DNA of 64,000 bases from Eimeria necatrix (Eukaryota; Apicomplexa; Conoidasida; Eucoccidiorida; Eimeriidae): contig NW_013651673.1 in assembly GCF_000499385.1 (NCBI RefSeq), positions 1 through 64,000 of the forward strand. Direction: 5' to 3'. The notes under the pieces were generated by a model, which was not told the origin of the DNA, ran no database searches, and saw nothing but the letters and a program-made list of their open reading frames with translations. Shown one piece after another: positions 45,722 to 58,695 of the stretch. The position numbers and the translations under genes are program-made. How positions within the stretch are numbered: position 1 is the first letter of the stretch; each line of letters opens with the position of its first letter.

Positions 45722-48700
45722 CCTGGGATTGTTGATGCCTTGCGGGCGCCCCTCATGTCTGTTCAGAGCATACAGATTTCCAAAAGTAGCATAGGAAGTC
45801 CTCGGCTGCTATATAGCTGCCTGCAGACTTCAAAGGTCTGCGAAGACCTCAGCTGCCCAGGAAAGAGACACATGGGAGACAGCAATCGAGTCTGTGTATC
45901 CAGCGTCCAACAGTACTGTGAATTCAGCCTTTAAAACAAAAATATAAGGGGGACGGAAATTTTTGTTTTTGGTGGTCTCTCTATGGAGGCAAAAAAGGAT
46001 GGTGTTCCGCAGTAGAATGTAGCGAGGCTTGAGCTGGGGCTGAGTACGACTGCCTGCACAAGCATGAAATGCGAGCTGGAAGAGATGTCGTTCAACTTAG
46101 CCCATGACGTCAGAGTCTTCTTGGCTAACGACTTCGTCTGCTATGTACGCTTTCTGTTGCTTCTGCCTCGCCAGTAGTGCCTGCACCAAAGCAGGCGCTG
46201 CAGTGCCCTGTGTATCTGATCGTAGATAACTGCAATAACGTAATCTCTTGCTGTCTAGCCGCTGACTGTACCTGATAGACATGTACACTGTGAGTCAGTC
46301 GTTAAGATACTCTCAGGACGGATGATAGCTGTTCCTGGGCACTCTACAGTTTGCCTTCGTGATATCACTTTCACCACTCCAAAACAGGTAACTCGAGTCC
46401 GAGCGCAGCAATTGCCCTCTACATTTCAGGGCTGGAGATCCGAAATTAGGATTTTCGGTCTCACTGAGGTCGGCAAGAAGAGTCATATAGGCTTGCTGCA
46501 AACTTCCTGCAAACATAGTGAGGCTGCACATCATAGTGCGAAAGCGAATTTGAGCGTTCTGCTTCATGTCTTCATGTCCGGCATTTTCTGGGTGTTTCTG
46601 CTTAATAATGAAACTGAATTTTCTCTTGTTCACCTCCAGACTGCGAATTCCGTGGCACTGAGACGCATTTGCTTCAGGGGGAAGCACCTCAAGTTCTTAA
46701 TTAGTGATCCTTCTTTGTTTCATAGACGCATCTACCTTACTTTGAAGAGTCCCAATTGGCATTTCCAGTGCATCTGTACGGCAAGTGCCACGAGCCAGCA
46801 CCGTATGGCCAGCTCCGCGTGCTAGCCAGAGATCAGCGGTACTTGCTAGTAATAAACGAAAACTGGCGGGCAGTAGTTTTTTCTCGTATTCAATCACAAC
46901 TGCGAAGCGAGGAATGCCTCGCCAGCAGGGTTTGGAAGCAGCAGTGCGGGGAGGCAAACTGGTCACATAAGCCTTAAGGATGCTTCGTGAAGAAAGTCCT
47001 CGTGATTCTGAATGGTGCTCTCTAATAAACCACGGTGCATCGCAGGAGGCATTAGAGGAACCACGGACGCATAAGGCCTTGTATCCCTAGCAGAGGAATG
47101 GTTCTTTCGAAGCAAAACTCAAAGAATGCTAGCCTTCTTGTGCGGACTGTTAGGCTAGCATGGTCATGAGTATTTCAACAGTTACGCTAGCTGCAAGTGC
47201 ATAAACGTGCACAGCTGACGAGGCGAACGGATGCGTAGCCGCCTGCAGAGGTCCCTGTATTCCGTCTTTACTCAAAATTGGCGCAGTAAGGAGCAGCCGT
47301 GCTCTTGCATGTTGCCTTGCTAAAGTTCACTTTGATCTATATTAGAAGACTGAGATAAGTTTGTTTGAGGGACGAGGAAAACGCCCACACGTACGCACGA
47401 CATCCAGAAAGACCCTCCCATCCTGGTTCGCATCTGTTCATCTGAATCGCCGTTTAGTTGATGAAATCTTGTAGTAAGCCATCTTTAAATGAACAAGCAG
47501 GAGAAGACGTCTAATCCTGACTACACTAACTCTGGCACTATTGACCAACAGGCGTCTGCTTCCACCCTAGAGGTGTCCAAGGACTAGGCAGAACAGTGCC
47601 ATCTACAGAAGGCTCAGGCCGTCGGCTCCGGCAAACTTCTGCTATACTACGCCGATAGGACGACCTAAGAAGCAAAAAGACGACGTCGCATGACAGCTTC
47701 TGCGCTGCTCCTAGGTGAGGATGATACACTTACACAGAGAGTCTTCCGACGAAAAAAAACATATTGGTGATTCTAGTTCTCTGCCCTTACGTGCAGAGTC
47801 AGCCTGACATACGGAAGAACAAACTAGGCCATCACGAAATTCAGAAAAAGAGGGGCACGGGGCAGTAGCCAATACCAGCCGCCGTTGGGTTAGGTATCGT
47901 ATATTCTCCTTTGAGACGCTCTTCCTTGACACCGTATGGCCACGCTCGGCTTATTCGAGGTTTTGTTTCATGCGGCACTGCAGCAACTCACCCACCCACA
48001 GTCAAAATCCCACACTCTCAGCCTACACTATGTACGCTATGCTTCACGTTAACCAAAGTCACGCGGTTGGCTTTCCGTTCAGATAGAATCCGTATATCCT
48101 GCCTGCCCGCTCTACCATTTAGTAGCTCTCAGTTATGAGCTATAATCCCTCACTGTTCCATCCCGGAGGCGGCTGCTCCATAACATGCCTCGTGTAGCGC
48201 ACAGTCTTCCCTTCTGCCAGCTTAATCGGCCGCGGCCTATAACGACCTGAGAGCAATACAGTCCTTCCAGCGCCAGGAAAGGCATCCTCTCAAACCTTGC
48301 TTTCCCTCCCTCTAATATCTCTTACCAAGTCAAATTAGAGTTCCGAGGACTCCCCATCATGAGAAGACAAGTAAACGCTTGTAACATTGACAGCAGCCAA
48401 TACGTTACAACTTCGTGCGCCTATGCACGCTGTTGTGTTGACACCCAAAGTTACGTCAGTGCGGACCAACCAACTCTTAAAAATTAGAAAAACTAGATAC
48501 TTCCACACTTCTTCAAGCATCAAAAAGCTTAATTTTTACACAAAAGCAGAACCCACCCTTCCACAAACGCTGTCGGATCAGAAATTTGCAGCGGTCCCCG
48601 TCAACAGCAACTGGGCTAATGGCCTGTAAACAACGCTTGGTAGCACGAGCAAACAAGAAGTTGGCTCTTTGCTCTGTGAGGCTCTGGGCACTTCCAGGAA

Positions 48701-49001
48701 AGAGAACTCCAGGAGTAAACAAGAACCACTATAAAACGCGGTATGGCTTTAGAAGAGGGGCAAGGGGAAGTTGAGGTGATGGGGCTGGCAGTGTCGCACT
48801 CGTTGTCTGTCCCTGGAGTCTGGGATGGCGAAATGGACGCACTTAATGCCTGCGGAGTCGCCCAGTAGACAAATACAGAGACAAATATGCAGCATCGCGA
48901 GGCATCCCGAGTTCGTCAGTAGCCTTTGAGGGGAAAGAACAGAGCACTGGCAGCGCTTAAAACTTATACGTCTCAAGGACAGCCTCCGTTTTCGGCCCAA
49001 A
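45722..49001. other. Long stretch without a supported gene
   Basis: The left part should contain the HEATR6-like promoter. Frames of up to 167 codons around 46.3-47.0 kb overlap on both strands and show no domain, no polyQ tracts and no convincing splice partners. I see no RNA gene or repeat. A lineage-specific gene in 46.3-47.0 kb cannot be excluded. Confidence 0.45.
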
Positions 49002-50344
49002 TCAATGTAAATGCAAGAAAATGGGCATAGAACAAGGCGGAGAGACAGGTGAAGAAAAAAAGGAGCAGAGGCTCCGTAAAGCCCCTATCAGCTTACAAAG
49101 CACGCTGCATGTTAGTCTGTACAGGTCATAGTCGGTCCTGTAGAGGTACTTCATGACCCTCTGTCGTCGCGCTAGCCAGATAGAAAGAATCCTCTTCTTA
49201 GAGTGATCCCGGCGATGCTTAAGGAGGTGCTGTCGGGCGTTTAGGATTTTCTCCGTAAGACAGGCAACTGCAGCCGCCAAACCCAGCACTCAACCAGTAA
49301 GTTTACCTGCCAGTTTCCGATGCTGAACATATGGGCTGCAGAAGTCACAAACTCTGGAAACGCTTGGGGCATTACTAAATGCAACTAGGGATAAGTGCAA
49401 GTACACTTAAACGCACTTTGAACAGCGCTGCTGCCAGTGTCGAAAGGGCGGCGCTGCAGCTGTCTGCAAAGTTGCAGCTTTCTCCACTGATGTATTTGTT
49501 TGTTGGAGGCACAGCGAAGGGAAAGGCAGTCCCGGATGGCAGGGTTTAGTTTCTCTAGGTCTTCCTCTCTCCAGCGTTCAATGTACCCTTCCGGAATCTA
49601 AAGGGACAAAGCATGAGAACATGAAACCCTCGAAATCCCCAAAGCTCCCGTCTTGGACTAAAGAAACGGCTCGATGAGGCGCCACGAAAGCTAGCTAAAG
49701 GGGTGTCGGCGAAAGGAAGAAAAGCGTGTGCGCAGGTGAGACAACATGTGATTGGGCCAGCTAACACGATGGAGGGAAAATGACACTGTGTTAGGTCGTG
49801 AGCTTGCCTCTTCTCTTTCGCTCAGAAACTCCTTTTCTGCCTGAATGTACCACTCGGATTTGGGTGAGCGGATCTTCAAGGGAACGACTCCCGCAAAACG
49901 GTGCACCTTTACACGCGCGACAAATCGGCGTTGTACTATACTATGCCCCCCACTGAGCAACTGCGGCAAAGGCATCCCACTATTATCTTTGACGGAAAAC
50001 ACGGGTTCTTTAGATGCGATGCATAATCCACCAAACGGTACAGGGACCCCTCTAAAAAGGGTGGGGGGCCCCAAAACAGTTGCAGCTGACACTCTACGGA
50101 GGGGAAGAACTCCTTCAACGGGGACAGGGGCCCTGGATAAAATCAAATTTGTCGAAATCCAGGCTCTTGTCACATCTTTTGCATTTGCGGAATGGGGGCT
50201 CGCCCCTCGGGTGTGAAAGTTCCTCTGTCCGTTTTGCCCGGGGTTGTTGCACAAGGATAGCTGCTGAGCTACGAGATGAGCAAGAGTGGAGTACCGAGAG
50301 GTGTTCAGCTTCAATGCCACCCCTCCCACGACACGCAAAGTCAT
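49002..50344 (-). CDS. Organellar small-subunit ribosomal protein uS15 (S15), three exons
   Basis: Minus-strand exons are 50344-49808, 49597-49417 and 49267-49002, giving 327 residues with all phases matching. The S15 core spans the last two exons. RPFDTGSSAVQIACLTEKI corresponds to bacterial DTGSPEVQIAALTERI, followed by HLLKHRRDHSKKRILSIW, ARRQRVMKYLYR and DYDLYRL in S15 order. uS15 binds 16S/12S-type rRNA in the central domain of the small subunit. The N-terminal ~30 residues from the first ATG (MTLRVVGGVALKLNTSRYST) lack acidic residues and look like an organelle leader; mitochondrion is more likely than apicoplast because of the long N-terminal extension with EGYIERWREEDLEKL. The first intron starts with GC (AG|GCAAGC) and ends TTTAG. 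Confidence 0.8.
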
Positions 50345-51193
50345 GGTTGTGCTAGCCAGTTGCTGCCCCGTAAGACGCAGTCTTGTAGGCCTTCCACGAG
50401 CCCTCAAGCACCAGTATACTTAAAAATTGTAAGTTCCACCGGATGAATACTATTCAGCTTCCGGTTTGCAGAAGTGGCACGGGTTGAAGCCCAGCACAAA
50501 ATGGGACAAAGGGGACTGCAACGGGATCTCAAGCCTCCGAGCCAGTCGCAGCTTATCATCATATTAATGCAGTCTCCTACCACTGTGGGCTGCAGTACGC
50601 AAACACTTGCTAACACTTTCAGACATTTTTCAATGCCCATAAAACCAGGAGGATCACACAGACTCTCCACACGGGTGCTCTGCCGCCTGGCTAAGTTTTA
50701 AATCCCACCCTTCATACAAAACTACAGAGTGAAAGAAACTGCATGGAGTAGAAAGAGCAGCTGAAGGCAAGCGTCTGGACATTGACACAGGGACCCGAAG
50801 AGCCCCAAGTCCCTTTTGGGGGCCCTCTCTCGGGCACGCAGCCCCGCAAGGAGAAGGATAGGAAAATGCCTAAATATGGCGTATAATCATATTGCATTTG
50901 TTAGATCAGTATGCATTTGACATTACTTCTTCATTTGTACCTAGAACGCCAGATCTTTTGCGGCGAAACACAGATCAGTGACCCTCAAGATACGTGTGTA
51001 CAAACAAGGCCTGCTTTTGGTTCTTCTAAAGTAGTCCTTGGAATTTCATAATCTATTCTCATTGTGCAAAGTCAAGGAGCTATTGCACTCTGATCTACTT
51101 CTCTATTGCTGGGGCTTCAGCGGCAGGGAATTACACCGGCCTGCCGTTTCTCTGCCTTGGCTAAGTCGACTTCTCGCTTTGGTCCATTATAAA
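50345..51193. other. Divergent promoter region
   Basis: uS15 reads left and the ankyrin/TPR gene reads right from here, so both promoters should lie in this ~850 bp. No coding frame is supported. Confidence 0.5.
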
Positions 51194-54100
51194 ATGGCGG
51201 AATCTCCGGTATCTTCAGAGGACAAATATGGCTCTCTCATGGCCGACCGGGCACTGCTGACTTCCTTGATGGAGGCGGCAGCTAGTGGCAACAAGGACTC
51301 GCTACTATCGGTCGTGCGCAAAGTAGAAGAGCGATATGGAACCCAGGCCTCTTCAAACACTGAAGGCGGAGCTGCTGCAGTAGGGGATAGTCTGTCTCCT
51401 GGCGTCTTGTTGGGCTTTAGAGATGCTCATGGCCGCACAGTTGCGCACTTTGCTGCCCTTGGTGGGGCCCCCGACGTTTTGGAACTGGTTATCAAACTCT
51501 GCCCCTCAGCAGTTAATGTCAAAGATAACAGTGGGAAGACTCCCCTTTTTACTGCTGCGTCTTTGGGACACGTAAAGTCCTTGGAACTGCTCCTAAATAG
51601 AGGAGCTGACGTAGGCGCAAGCAGCGAGGGCGGTAGCACTGCCCTCCATGAGGCCGTCTACGCTGAAAAGGCTGCTGCGGTAAAGCTTCTGCTTGAACAC
51701 GGTTCCAACGTAAGCTGCCTGTACCTTTTAGTTTTTTCACTTCTATTTTCTCCAAGTTTTCTCCACCTGCCTGTCTCTGTGGTGTGCATTCGGTGTCGCA
51801 TTTGGTAACCCTGTGAGGTGCATGGTCTTTTCGGTGCTTGTTCAGCGTAAGTTCGACTCTCCTGTGTGCGTAGGGTATTTGAGGAACTCTCGTCTTTGTG
51901 CGTCTTACCGCTTTTATTTCTGTCCTTGAGTGTGTCTGTGCGCTACCGCACGTCTGCTCGCGTCAGTATTCGTATGTTTGAGTCAGAAAATGCGTACTTA
52001 GTGGTCTTTGCTTCTCTTTTGCGGGTCTGGCTGCGATAAAATGCCTTGTCTTGCTGGCATCTGATGTTCCCATAGGTTTTCGGTCATTGCTACACCCACA
52101 GGCAACTGCCTGTCACCTACTGCTTGTCACATGTGGGTGGCTCGTTATGCTTCTCAGCCGAATACGGCCTCTGATATGGGTACCCCGATCCAGATCGCGG
52201 CGGTAACACAGCAAAAGGAGATATTGGAACTGTTGTTGTCGCACGGAGCGGACCCCAATGGCATCCCTACTGCTGATGCCTCTTCTGCCCCTTCCAGCCC
52301 TTTTCCGCCGGCATTGATCCTGGCTGCATCCAAAAACGAGTGCGCCATCTTAAAGCTGCTGCTGGAGAAAGGCGCAGACCCAAATGCTGCGGATGCTGAG
52401 GGCTTTACGGCTCTCCACTGTACGGCCGAGACAAACTGTGCATCGTGCACGCAGTGCCTTCTGAGCTCAGGGGCAAACTGGGGGATGCTTGCGAATGTAC
52501 GTGAAGGTGACTGTAAAGCGAATTGTGAACCAGCATGGGCACACGACACGTCACATTTGAATTGTAACTGCCGCAGAAAGGAGAGAATGGAGTGTTTGCA
52601 AGGACAGGATGCATGCTCGCTTAGTGAAGGCACACGCAGCTCTGATGAGGTGAAATCGCAGCACTGCTCCATCTGCAACATACCTCTCAATTTGTTTTGT
52701 CTCGAAGAGGGCCTTCCCCTTGTTTGTCATGTGCTCAATTGGAATTGATAGGACGGTTCAGCGCCTCTCGATCTGGCACGCCAACACAAATCTGAGGCGG
52801 TATTGAGACTGCTGGAGCCACTTGGCGAAAGTCTCCGCAAGCAGCGACCAAATCCTTCACCAGCCCCGAAGGTAAGAACGCGCATTGAGCGCAAACGTTT
52901 TTACTTGGTGTAATTTACCTTCCTTTTCAGCAACCATTGACACAAGTTTCTCTATCGCGTAGTGCATGCACGTGTCTTCTCGTAGCCCCTGGCGCGATGC
53001 TGGCCGCCAAGTGCGCCATGAGCCCAAGGCTACGGGCTTGCTCTTGAAAGACTGCAGATCGTAGCCAGAATTTCGCGACGGCAGGAGTCACAGATGACTA
53101 TACGCCGTGTAGCCAACAAAACATTGCTGGGTGTTAAGGGGACAATGAAAAAAAAAAGAGAGAGGCACAGCCCATTTAGTCGGGAGGTGGACGCAAAAGC
53201 AGGCGGAGGGCTTTTATTTAACAACTGTGGATTGTTCCTCAGGAAAGTTCAACTGCTGCGGAGACAGGAGAAACCACCACGAGCAATGATCCGGCTGGCA
53301 AGGTTTCTTTCGTCCCAATTACGTTGGATCCGGCTGGCCAGGCATTGCCAGGGATGGTTTCGAATGTAGAGAAGTTGAAAGACGAGGGGAACGCGGCTTT
53401 TCGAATAAGTGATTTTATGACGGCGAGGGCGAAGTACACACAGGTGCCTAGTGATGTGCTTGTGTCTGTTTCATCGTCTTTGTGCTCCTCAGAAGTGATC
53501 CAAAAACAGTCAGTACCACGGGCTAAAGTGTTCGTAGAGGGCTTGGTGTGGGCTATGGCTGGCGGAAAATTGCTGCAGATGGACGCGTGCGCATGTCTCT
53601 AGGCAATCGAGGATTGCCCAAAGGTGGAGATCCTGCGGGACCTGCTGGGAATCCTTTATTCTAATCGGAGCTTTACCAACGAGCAACTAGCAGATGCGGA
53701 AGCGGCCTTAGCGGATGCGCAATGGGTAAGACGAAGCATTTTCAACAAGCTCACTGAGGAGAAACTGAGAGCTGATGGGGACTAAAACCAGCTATATGCA
53801 GCGACGTCTGTCCTCTGCGGCATTGTTCGGCGACTGCCACCAAAAAGCATGCACACCAACATTGGCGCATGGCTATGTTTCTGTTGCCTTGTCCGCTGAT
53901 GCAAGTACAGCACGGTGATCAAAAGATCGCCTGGAGGGTTTTTGTGAAGTGCTTGTATCCACCTTCCTCCTTCGGTCATTCGCTTACTGCCTGCAGCTGA
54001 TGCGAATCATGCGGGTGCAGGCTACACAGTTGCGCCCCGAATGGAGCAAAGCGCATTATCGGCTCGCACGTGCCCACCGGCTGTCTGGTGGCACTGAAGA

Positions 54101-54469
54101 TTACATATCTGAGCTTTGGGAGGCCCTTCGATTAGACCCCACTAGTTCTCAGATACAGTAAGAGCGTTGCAATCCTACTCTTACGAGAAATGGCAAAATG
54201 TCCTGGGCAGTAAATGCGGCACATGAAGTATCGTACCGGCTGTTGGAACCCCATTAGGCGAAGTGCTGTTGCTAGATGAGATGCCTTAGAATACTCAAGG
54301 TCTATGACGGCCCATCTGGCGCAGAGATGCACTGGGTTGTTCTTAAGTGCAAGGCTTTCGAGAGCTAGATATGTCTATTGCCTGCTTCCGTTCCAGGGAG
54401 GAGATGAACGCTGCCGTCCAGGCCGCCCGACAGACCAATGCGAAGGGCAAATCCAACGTGTCTGCCTGA
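51194..54469 (+). CDS. Ankyrin-repeat plus TPR protein, seven exons
   Basis: Exons are 51194-51709, 52158-52496, 52752-52871, 53243-53443, 53603-53725, 53997-54157 and 54397-54469. All are GT-AG with phases agreeing, for 510 residues. About six or seven ankyrin repeats run from residue ~76 to ~310, for example DAHGRTVAHFAALGG, SGKTPLFTAASLGHVKSLEL, EILELLLSHGADPN and DGSAPLDLARQHKSEAVLRL. After a Ser/Thr-rich linker, three TPR motifs span about 366-487: VEKLKDEGNAAFRISDFMTA, LLGILYSNRSFTNEQLADA and WSKAHYRLARAHRLSGGTED. The TPR block resembles those of Hsp70/Hsp90 co-chaperones, so chaperone binding is a plausible but untested role. There is no signal peptide or membrane segment, which predicts a cytosolic or nuclear location. 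Confidence 0.85.
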
Positions 54470-55187
54470 TTCACCATGCTCCCTTCGGCGTCACATTTAA
54501 GGGCTGCGTAAGTGATGTTGACATCGCGCCGGAATGGTGAGAATGGCTGCGAACAATCTCGATGCTACAGAGACTCGAGAAAAGTGTGGTTAGCGTCGAA
54601 AAGTATCTTCAGGCAGAAGCCATGAGGGTGTACAGTGCACCCTACATAGCCTAGTTCACATTGGTACCGTAGAGTCGAGGGTTCAGCGTTTAAATGGCTC
54701 CCTCCACTGCCAACGCGCAGCCAGGCGCCTCGCCAAGTGCTCGTGCGTGGCCATCGTGCAGCCCTCGCCCGGTAGAGGGTTGAAGAACCCCCGAGGCTTA
54801 ACTCGGGGTGTGAGCACCAGCAAGCAACCAACACCTGGGACAACCTGGACGCGCTCTCGCTATGGCTCATGGGTCAGAGAGCCCCCCGTTCGTGACCCTC
54901 GAACTGCGGGAAGGGCGGTCCCTGGAAATCCCAGCTTGCGCCATTTTTTTCGATCAGCTCGAAAATGAAAATCCTGTCTCGTCCATACGCGAGGGCTGTG
55001 GCATCTGCTGCTGCCACAGAACGGCAAGAGGCCGTCTCATCTCACTGCGGGACTGGAGACAGTTTTCTGCCCCTCTCACTCTTGATAGTCTACAAGCTAA
55101 GCTATTTCTACCGAAACAGACCCAGCCAACTTCATGCTACATGACGTACGGGTGCCACTGACAAGCATTATCCGGCACTCCCTGTTG
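54470..55187. other. Region between convergent genes
   Basis: It holds the 3' untranslated regions of the ankyrin/TPR gene and of RAD6. Short frames are present without support. A CCCGAGGCTTAACTCGGG hairpin sits near 54790-54806 and could fold in a transcript. Confidence 0.5.
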
Positions 55188-56299
55188 TTAAGATGAGGCA
55201 TCGCCTCCCCCATCCCCCTGAGTTCTCTGGTGCTCCCCGTTATCAGGCGCTGGCTCCGTTGGGGCTTCGCCCACATGCCTCTCTGGGGAAGCAGACGGTC
55301 TAGCTGCGTCCACGGGTTGCTCCGCAGCGGTAGCACTTGTGATTGCTCGAGAGGCTTCGGACTCAGGTGCTTCGACCGTCTTCCAAGACTCTGTGGCGCA
55401 TTGCTGAACCCGGCGGTTGTATTCACGCCGATTTTCCGCGTACAAGCGGGCGGCCTCCTGGTTAGCGGGGCTACTAGGGTTCGGGTCGCTTAGTAGCGAC
55501 TGCATGAGCACAGCACCAAAAACGACTGAACGAGGTGGCAGAGGACAGCGAGCACCGCCGAATCTTAAGAACGTAGACTTTTGTGCACAAATCTTCAATA
55601 ATTCGAGCAAACATAGCAGCTGATCGCTCCTGCATATGGACTTTGTCGTTCAACAGGCTGCAACTGTTTACATCATACCTGAATCGATGTAAGTATCGCT
55701 GATATGTCATATATGGGACTCCACTGCGCCTGCAAAATGTCCAGGCAGATATTTCCGTCAGTGTAGACTGCGCAAAAAACAAGCAAGGGCCGTGTGCTAC
55801 TGAACCCCGCGGGCACGCCCAAATTTTTCAGTAAACCAAGTTGGGAGAGTCGTCTCAGTAAAGAGCTCGTGCACTTCGTAGCTCGGAAGCACATTTTCTA
55901 TGAAAAGCATTCTACAACCCTACAAACAAAGGAACGGGACTCACCGTTGGGGTGAAACAGCCGAGAGAGGAAGCGGACATGTGGAGGTTTGTTGGGGTAT
56001 TCATTCGTGAATTTGAGCTCAAGTTGGAACGTTCCTAAAAATGGGAAAGAAAACACCTGGTTGCAGGCAAAGCTTTGATGCGGGACGCGATATCAGATAA
56101 GTCATGCCATCCAGGAGTCGCGTGCAGGACGAAGCCAGTCCCTGGTGCAAGCCTCACCTCCCTCCCACGGGGTATCCTCTGGGCCAAAGATTACAGCATG
56201 CCATCGCATAATGTCATTTTGTACGGGGGCGCCGCTCACACCAAATGGTGGGTCACTCTGTAGCTTGCGAAAGTCACGGATCAGGCGTTTCCTCTGCAT
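55188..56299 (-). CDS. RAD6: RAD6/UBE2A-type ubiquitin-conjugating enzyme E2 with C-terminal extension, four exons
   Basis: Minus-strand exons are 56299-56158, 56034-55945, 55767-55679 and 55499-55188. Phases agree; 210 residues. The UBC fold is complete: [62 protein letters not shown], catalytic Cys85 in [17 protein letters not shown] and [20 protein letters not shown]. These are diagnostic for RAD6/UBE2A rather than other E2s (the N-terminus is three residues shorter than human UBE2A, where the Cys is 88). RAD6 charges ubiquitin for histone H2B (with Bre1-type E3) and PCNA (with Rad18-type E3) in the nucleus. Residues ~152-210 form an Ala/Glu/Pro-rich, acidic tail, longer than in animal enzymes and recalling the acidic tail of budding-yeast Rad6. 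Confidence 0.92.
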
Positions 56300-58695
56300 T
56301 GCATATGCTCACAGCAGCGACTGTATCAGTAATATCACTAACAACAGAATTACTTAGCTGGTATTCCCTGTTTTTTGCCGTTGCTCCGCCGAAACTGTTA
56401 ATTCACACAATGCATGTGCCGGTCAACCGTGGAATGGTAAGCCTAATTGCCGGCACTTTGCAAAGCGGGGTTACAAAGGTGATGAAGCGGATCAGAATAC
56501 ACTCGCTGTCTCGGCTATGTCTGTGCCGAGTTCAGCACATTTAAGCATGTGCCTTTATGCGGAACTGCCGCGCCAAGGCGTTACGTCACAGCAACAGCTG
56601 CCCAAGCCCTTCAGGCGACTCCCCAATACGTGTTTAAGCGTTGTTGAAGAGAGACTTTGTAAAAGGCCAATACACGACCTACAGCATGGCTCGCCATGGT
56701 TCAACAAGACCTGGTTTCAGCTCGACAACGGGAACGGCACTCCGCACCACCTTAAGGGAAAAAGTTCGTCAGATCACTATATGATGCAAAAGCCATGAGC
56801 GCTCCGTGATGAACACGGAGAATATAATTTGCAGCGAAATCCGTTTTCCGAAGTCCAACTAAAGCCTTGATTCGTTGAGCAGGCGGCTGGCGCACCCCTG
56901 TGCGTCCAGCCCGGCTCCACTGTGCATGCGTTCCCTACGACTTCTTAGTTTATATTGCAGTAATAGGATAAATTTACAGTAAAATGAATATGAAGTAGAG
57001 GGTCAGAGACTCCCGGGAGGCTACGCGTAGCTTGGTTTATTCGGGTAATCTGCTCGTAAGAGCGTTAGTGGCCGACCCGGACCCGGTCGGAAGGTTGCTT
57101 CATAAGCTACTGTTCCTAAAATAATGCAGTGACGCATTTTACAAAAAATGCGTACTATTGTCTTGCGGTCTCTGGACCGGGAAGCAACTACAATCTGTGT
57201 GTTTCCCTTCCAGCATCACCATCCAGCCCATACGGGAGCTCTCACACAGCGACCACCACAGTGGTGCATTAACACATTGGAAATCCGCGAATCTCTTCCC
57301 GCTTCCATCACTAAAATGAAGCGTTATAGGCATGAAGATATTCCGGAGAGAATTAACAAACTGTGATCGACGGGCTACAGCAGTATGTGACGGCGCTATA
57401 GTGTGTATCTGCATCACAAAAGGCAGCACTCCTTGAACTCGACCCTAATCTCAGTTTTTGAGGCTGTCGGAATTGTGGAGGAGCTACCAAGGAGTTTCAC
57501 CGTAGTTCTGCACCCACGAAATCGCTGCCTCGTCTTCCCAGGGCTGTTGAATTTTTCGCACATCGAAATACTAGACTTTGGGGACATCGAACTCAGGCGA
57601 AACCACTGCGTACTATTTGCGAACATAAAAGAGGAAAGCTGAGTCTCGCGCTGTCTTGATCCGTTGGCTGGATGGCCTAACCAACTATATACGTTCATTG
57701 AACTAAACGTTCGTGCTAGACGTCGTTGAGAACGTCTTTAAACAAGAGGTTCGAACCGACTATAGCATATTAATTTGGCTCTACTGAACAATCGCTCCGC
57801 AATCCTATAGACATACTATACCGATTCGAACGCGTCGGAACGCGCCATCGATGCTGTGTAGGCGGACTCTGTTCGGCAGTAGAGCTTCACAGGCGCTGCA
57901 GCAGCGGGAGGAATTATCTGGTTCTCCACGAGTTGCAGTCTAATATTGCGCCTTCCTCTCAGGCTCGTGCTTGTTGATCTGCCCTGCACCGTAATTCGTC
58001 AAGCGTCATCACTGGTTCTACAGCGCTTAGAGATGTCCGTTTCAGCAGCCTTGTCCCTGTCCGAGCCTGGGGAGTTTGGAAGCTATACCCAATATGTTTT
58101 TCCTCGAAGAGGGAAGCCACTACACAGTGGGATCACTCCTGCGCTGCTTGGCACAGACTTGAACGACACTTACGAAGCACACGACGAGGGCTGTCACACT
58201 TACTAAAGCATCGATGCAGTAAATGACTCGGCCATTGCGCTTCTGAGGTAAGCGAAAAAACAGGCACAATTTTGTTACGTCAACTTCCTACGGGTCCAAG
58301 GACAAATCTTCGCATTGCTCCGAAACTGCGCAAAAGCATATGCGCGCGGGAAATGCCACTGCATACTGCCACTGCATATCAAGCTGTTCCTGCAAAAGCC
58401 TACTTCTGACCCTGGAAATTGATGTGAATACGTGTGTTGTGTCTTGCTGCCTAGCTAGGGAAACAGCAGATTGTGAGCGCTTCAACAACCCCATAAGTAT
58501 CGCTATTCGCCTTCACTGGTACTCCGGAGATCGGGCACTCCAATAATTCATCAAATTACGCTGTTCGCGTTCATTGTTACTTGGAAGAGTGCTTGGCCGG
58601 CTCTGTAGTAGCGTGTGTGTAGGTTCTCGGCGGTAGCTGTTTCTGCAGCCCCTCCTTTTCGTACATAGGAATAACGCAGAGGAGCTTTACGCCCA
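56300..58695. other. Intergenic stretch without a supported gene
   Basis: It contains the RAD6 promoter side and then nothing I can support. Frames near 57.4-57.7 kb (79 and 94 codons on opposite strands) are mirror shadows without domains. Confidence 0.5.

Noticed and set aside
46313..46977. Overlapping frames of 89-167 codons on both strands
   Set aside because: They shadow each other, show no domain or splice agreement, and no strand is favoured by composition.
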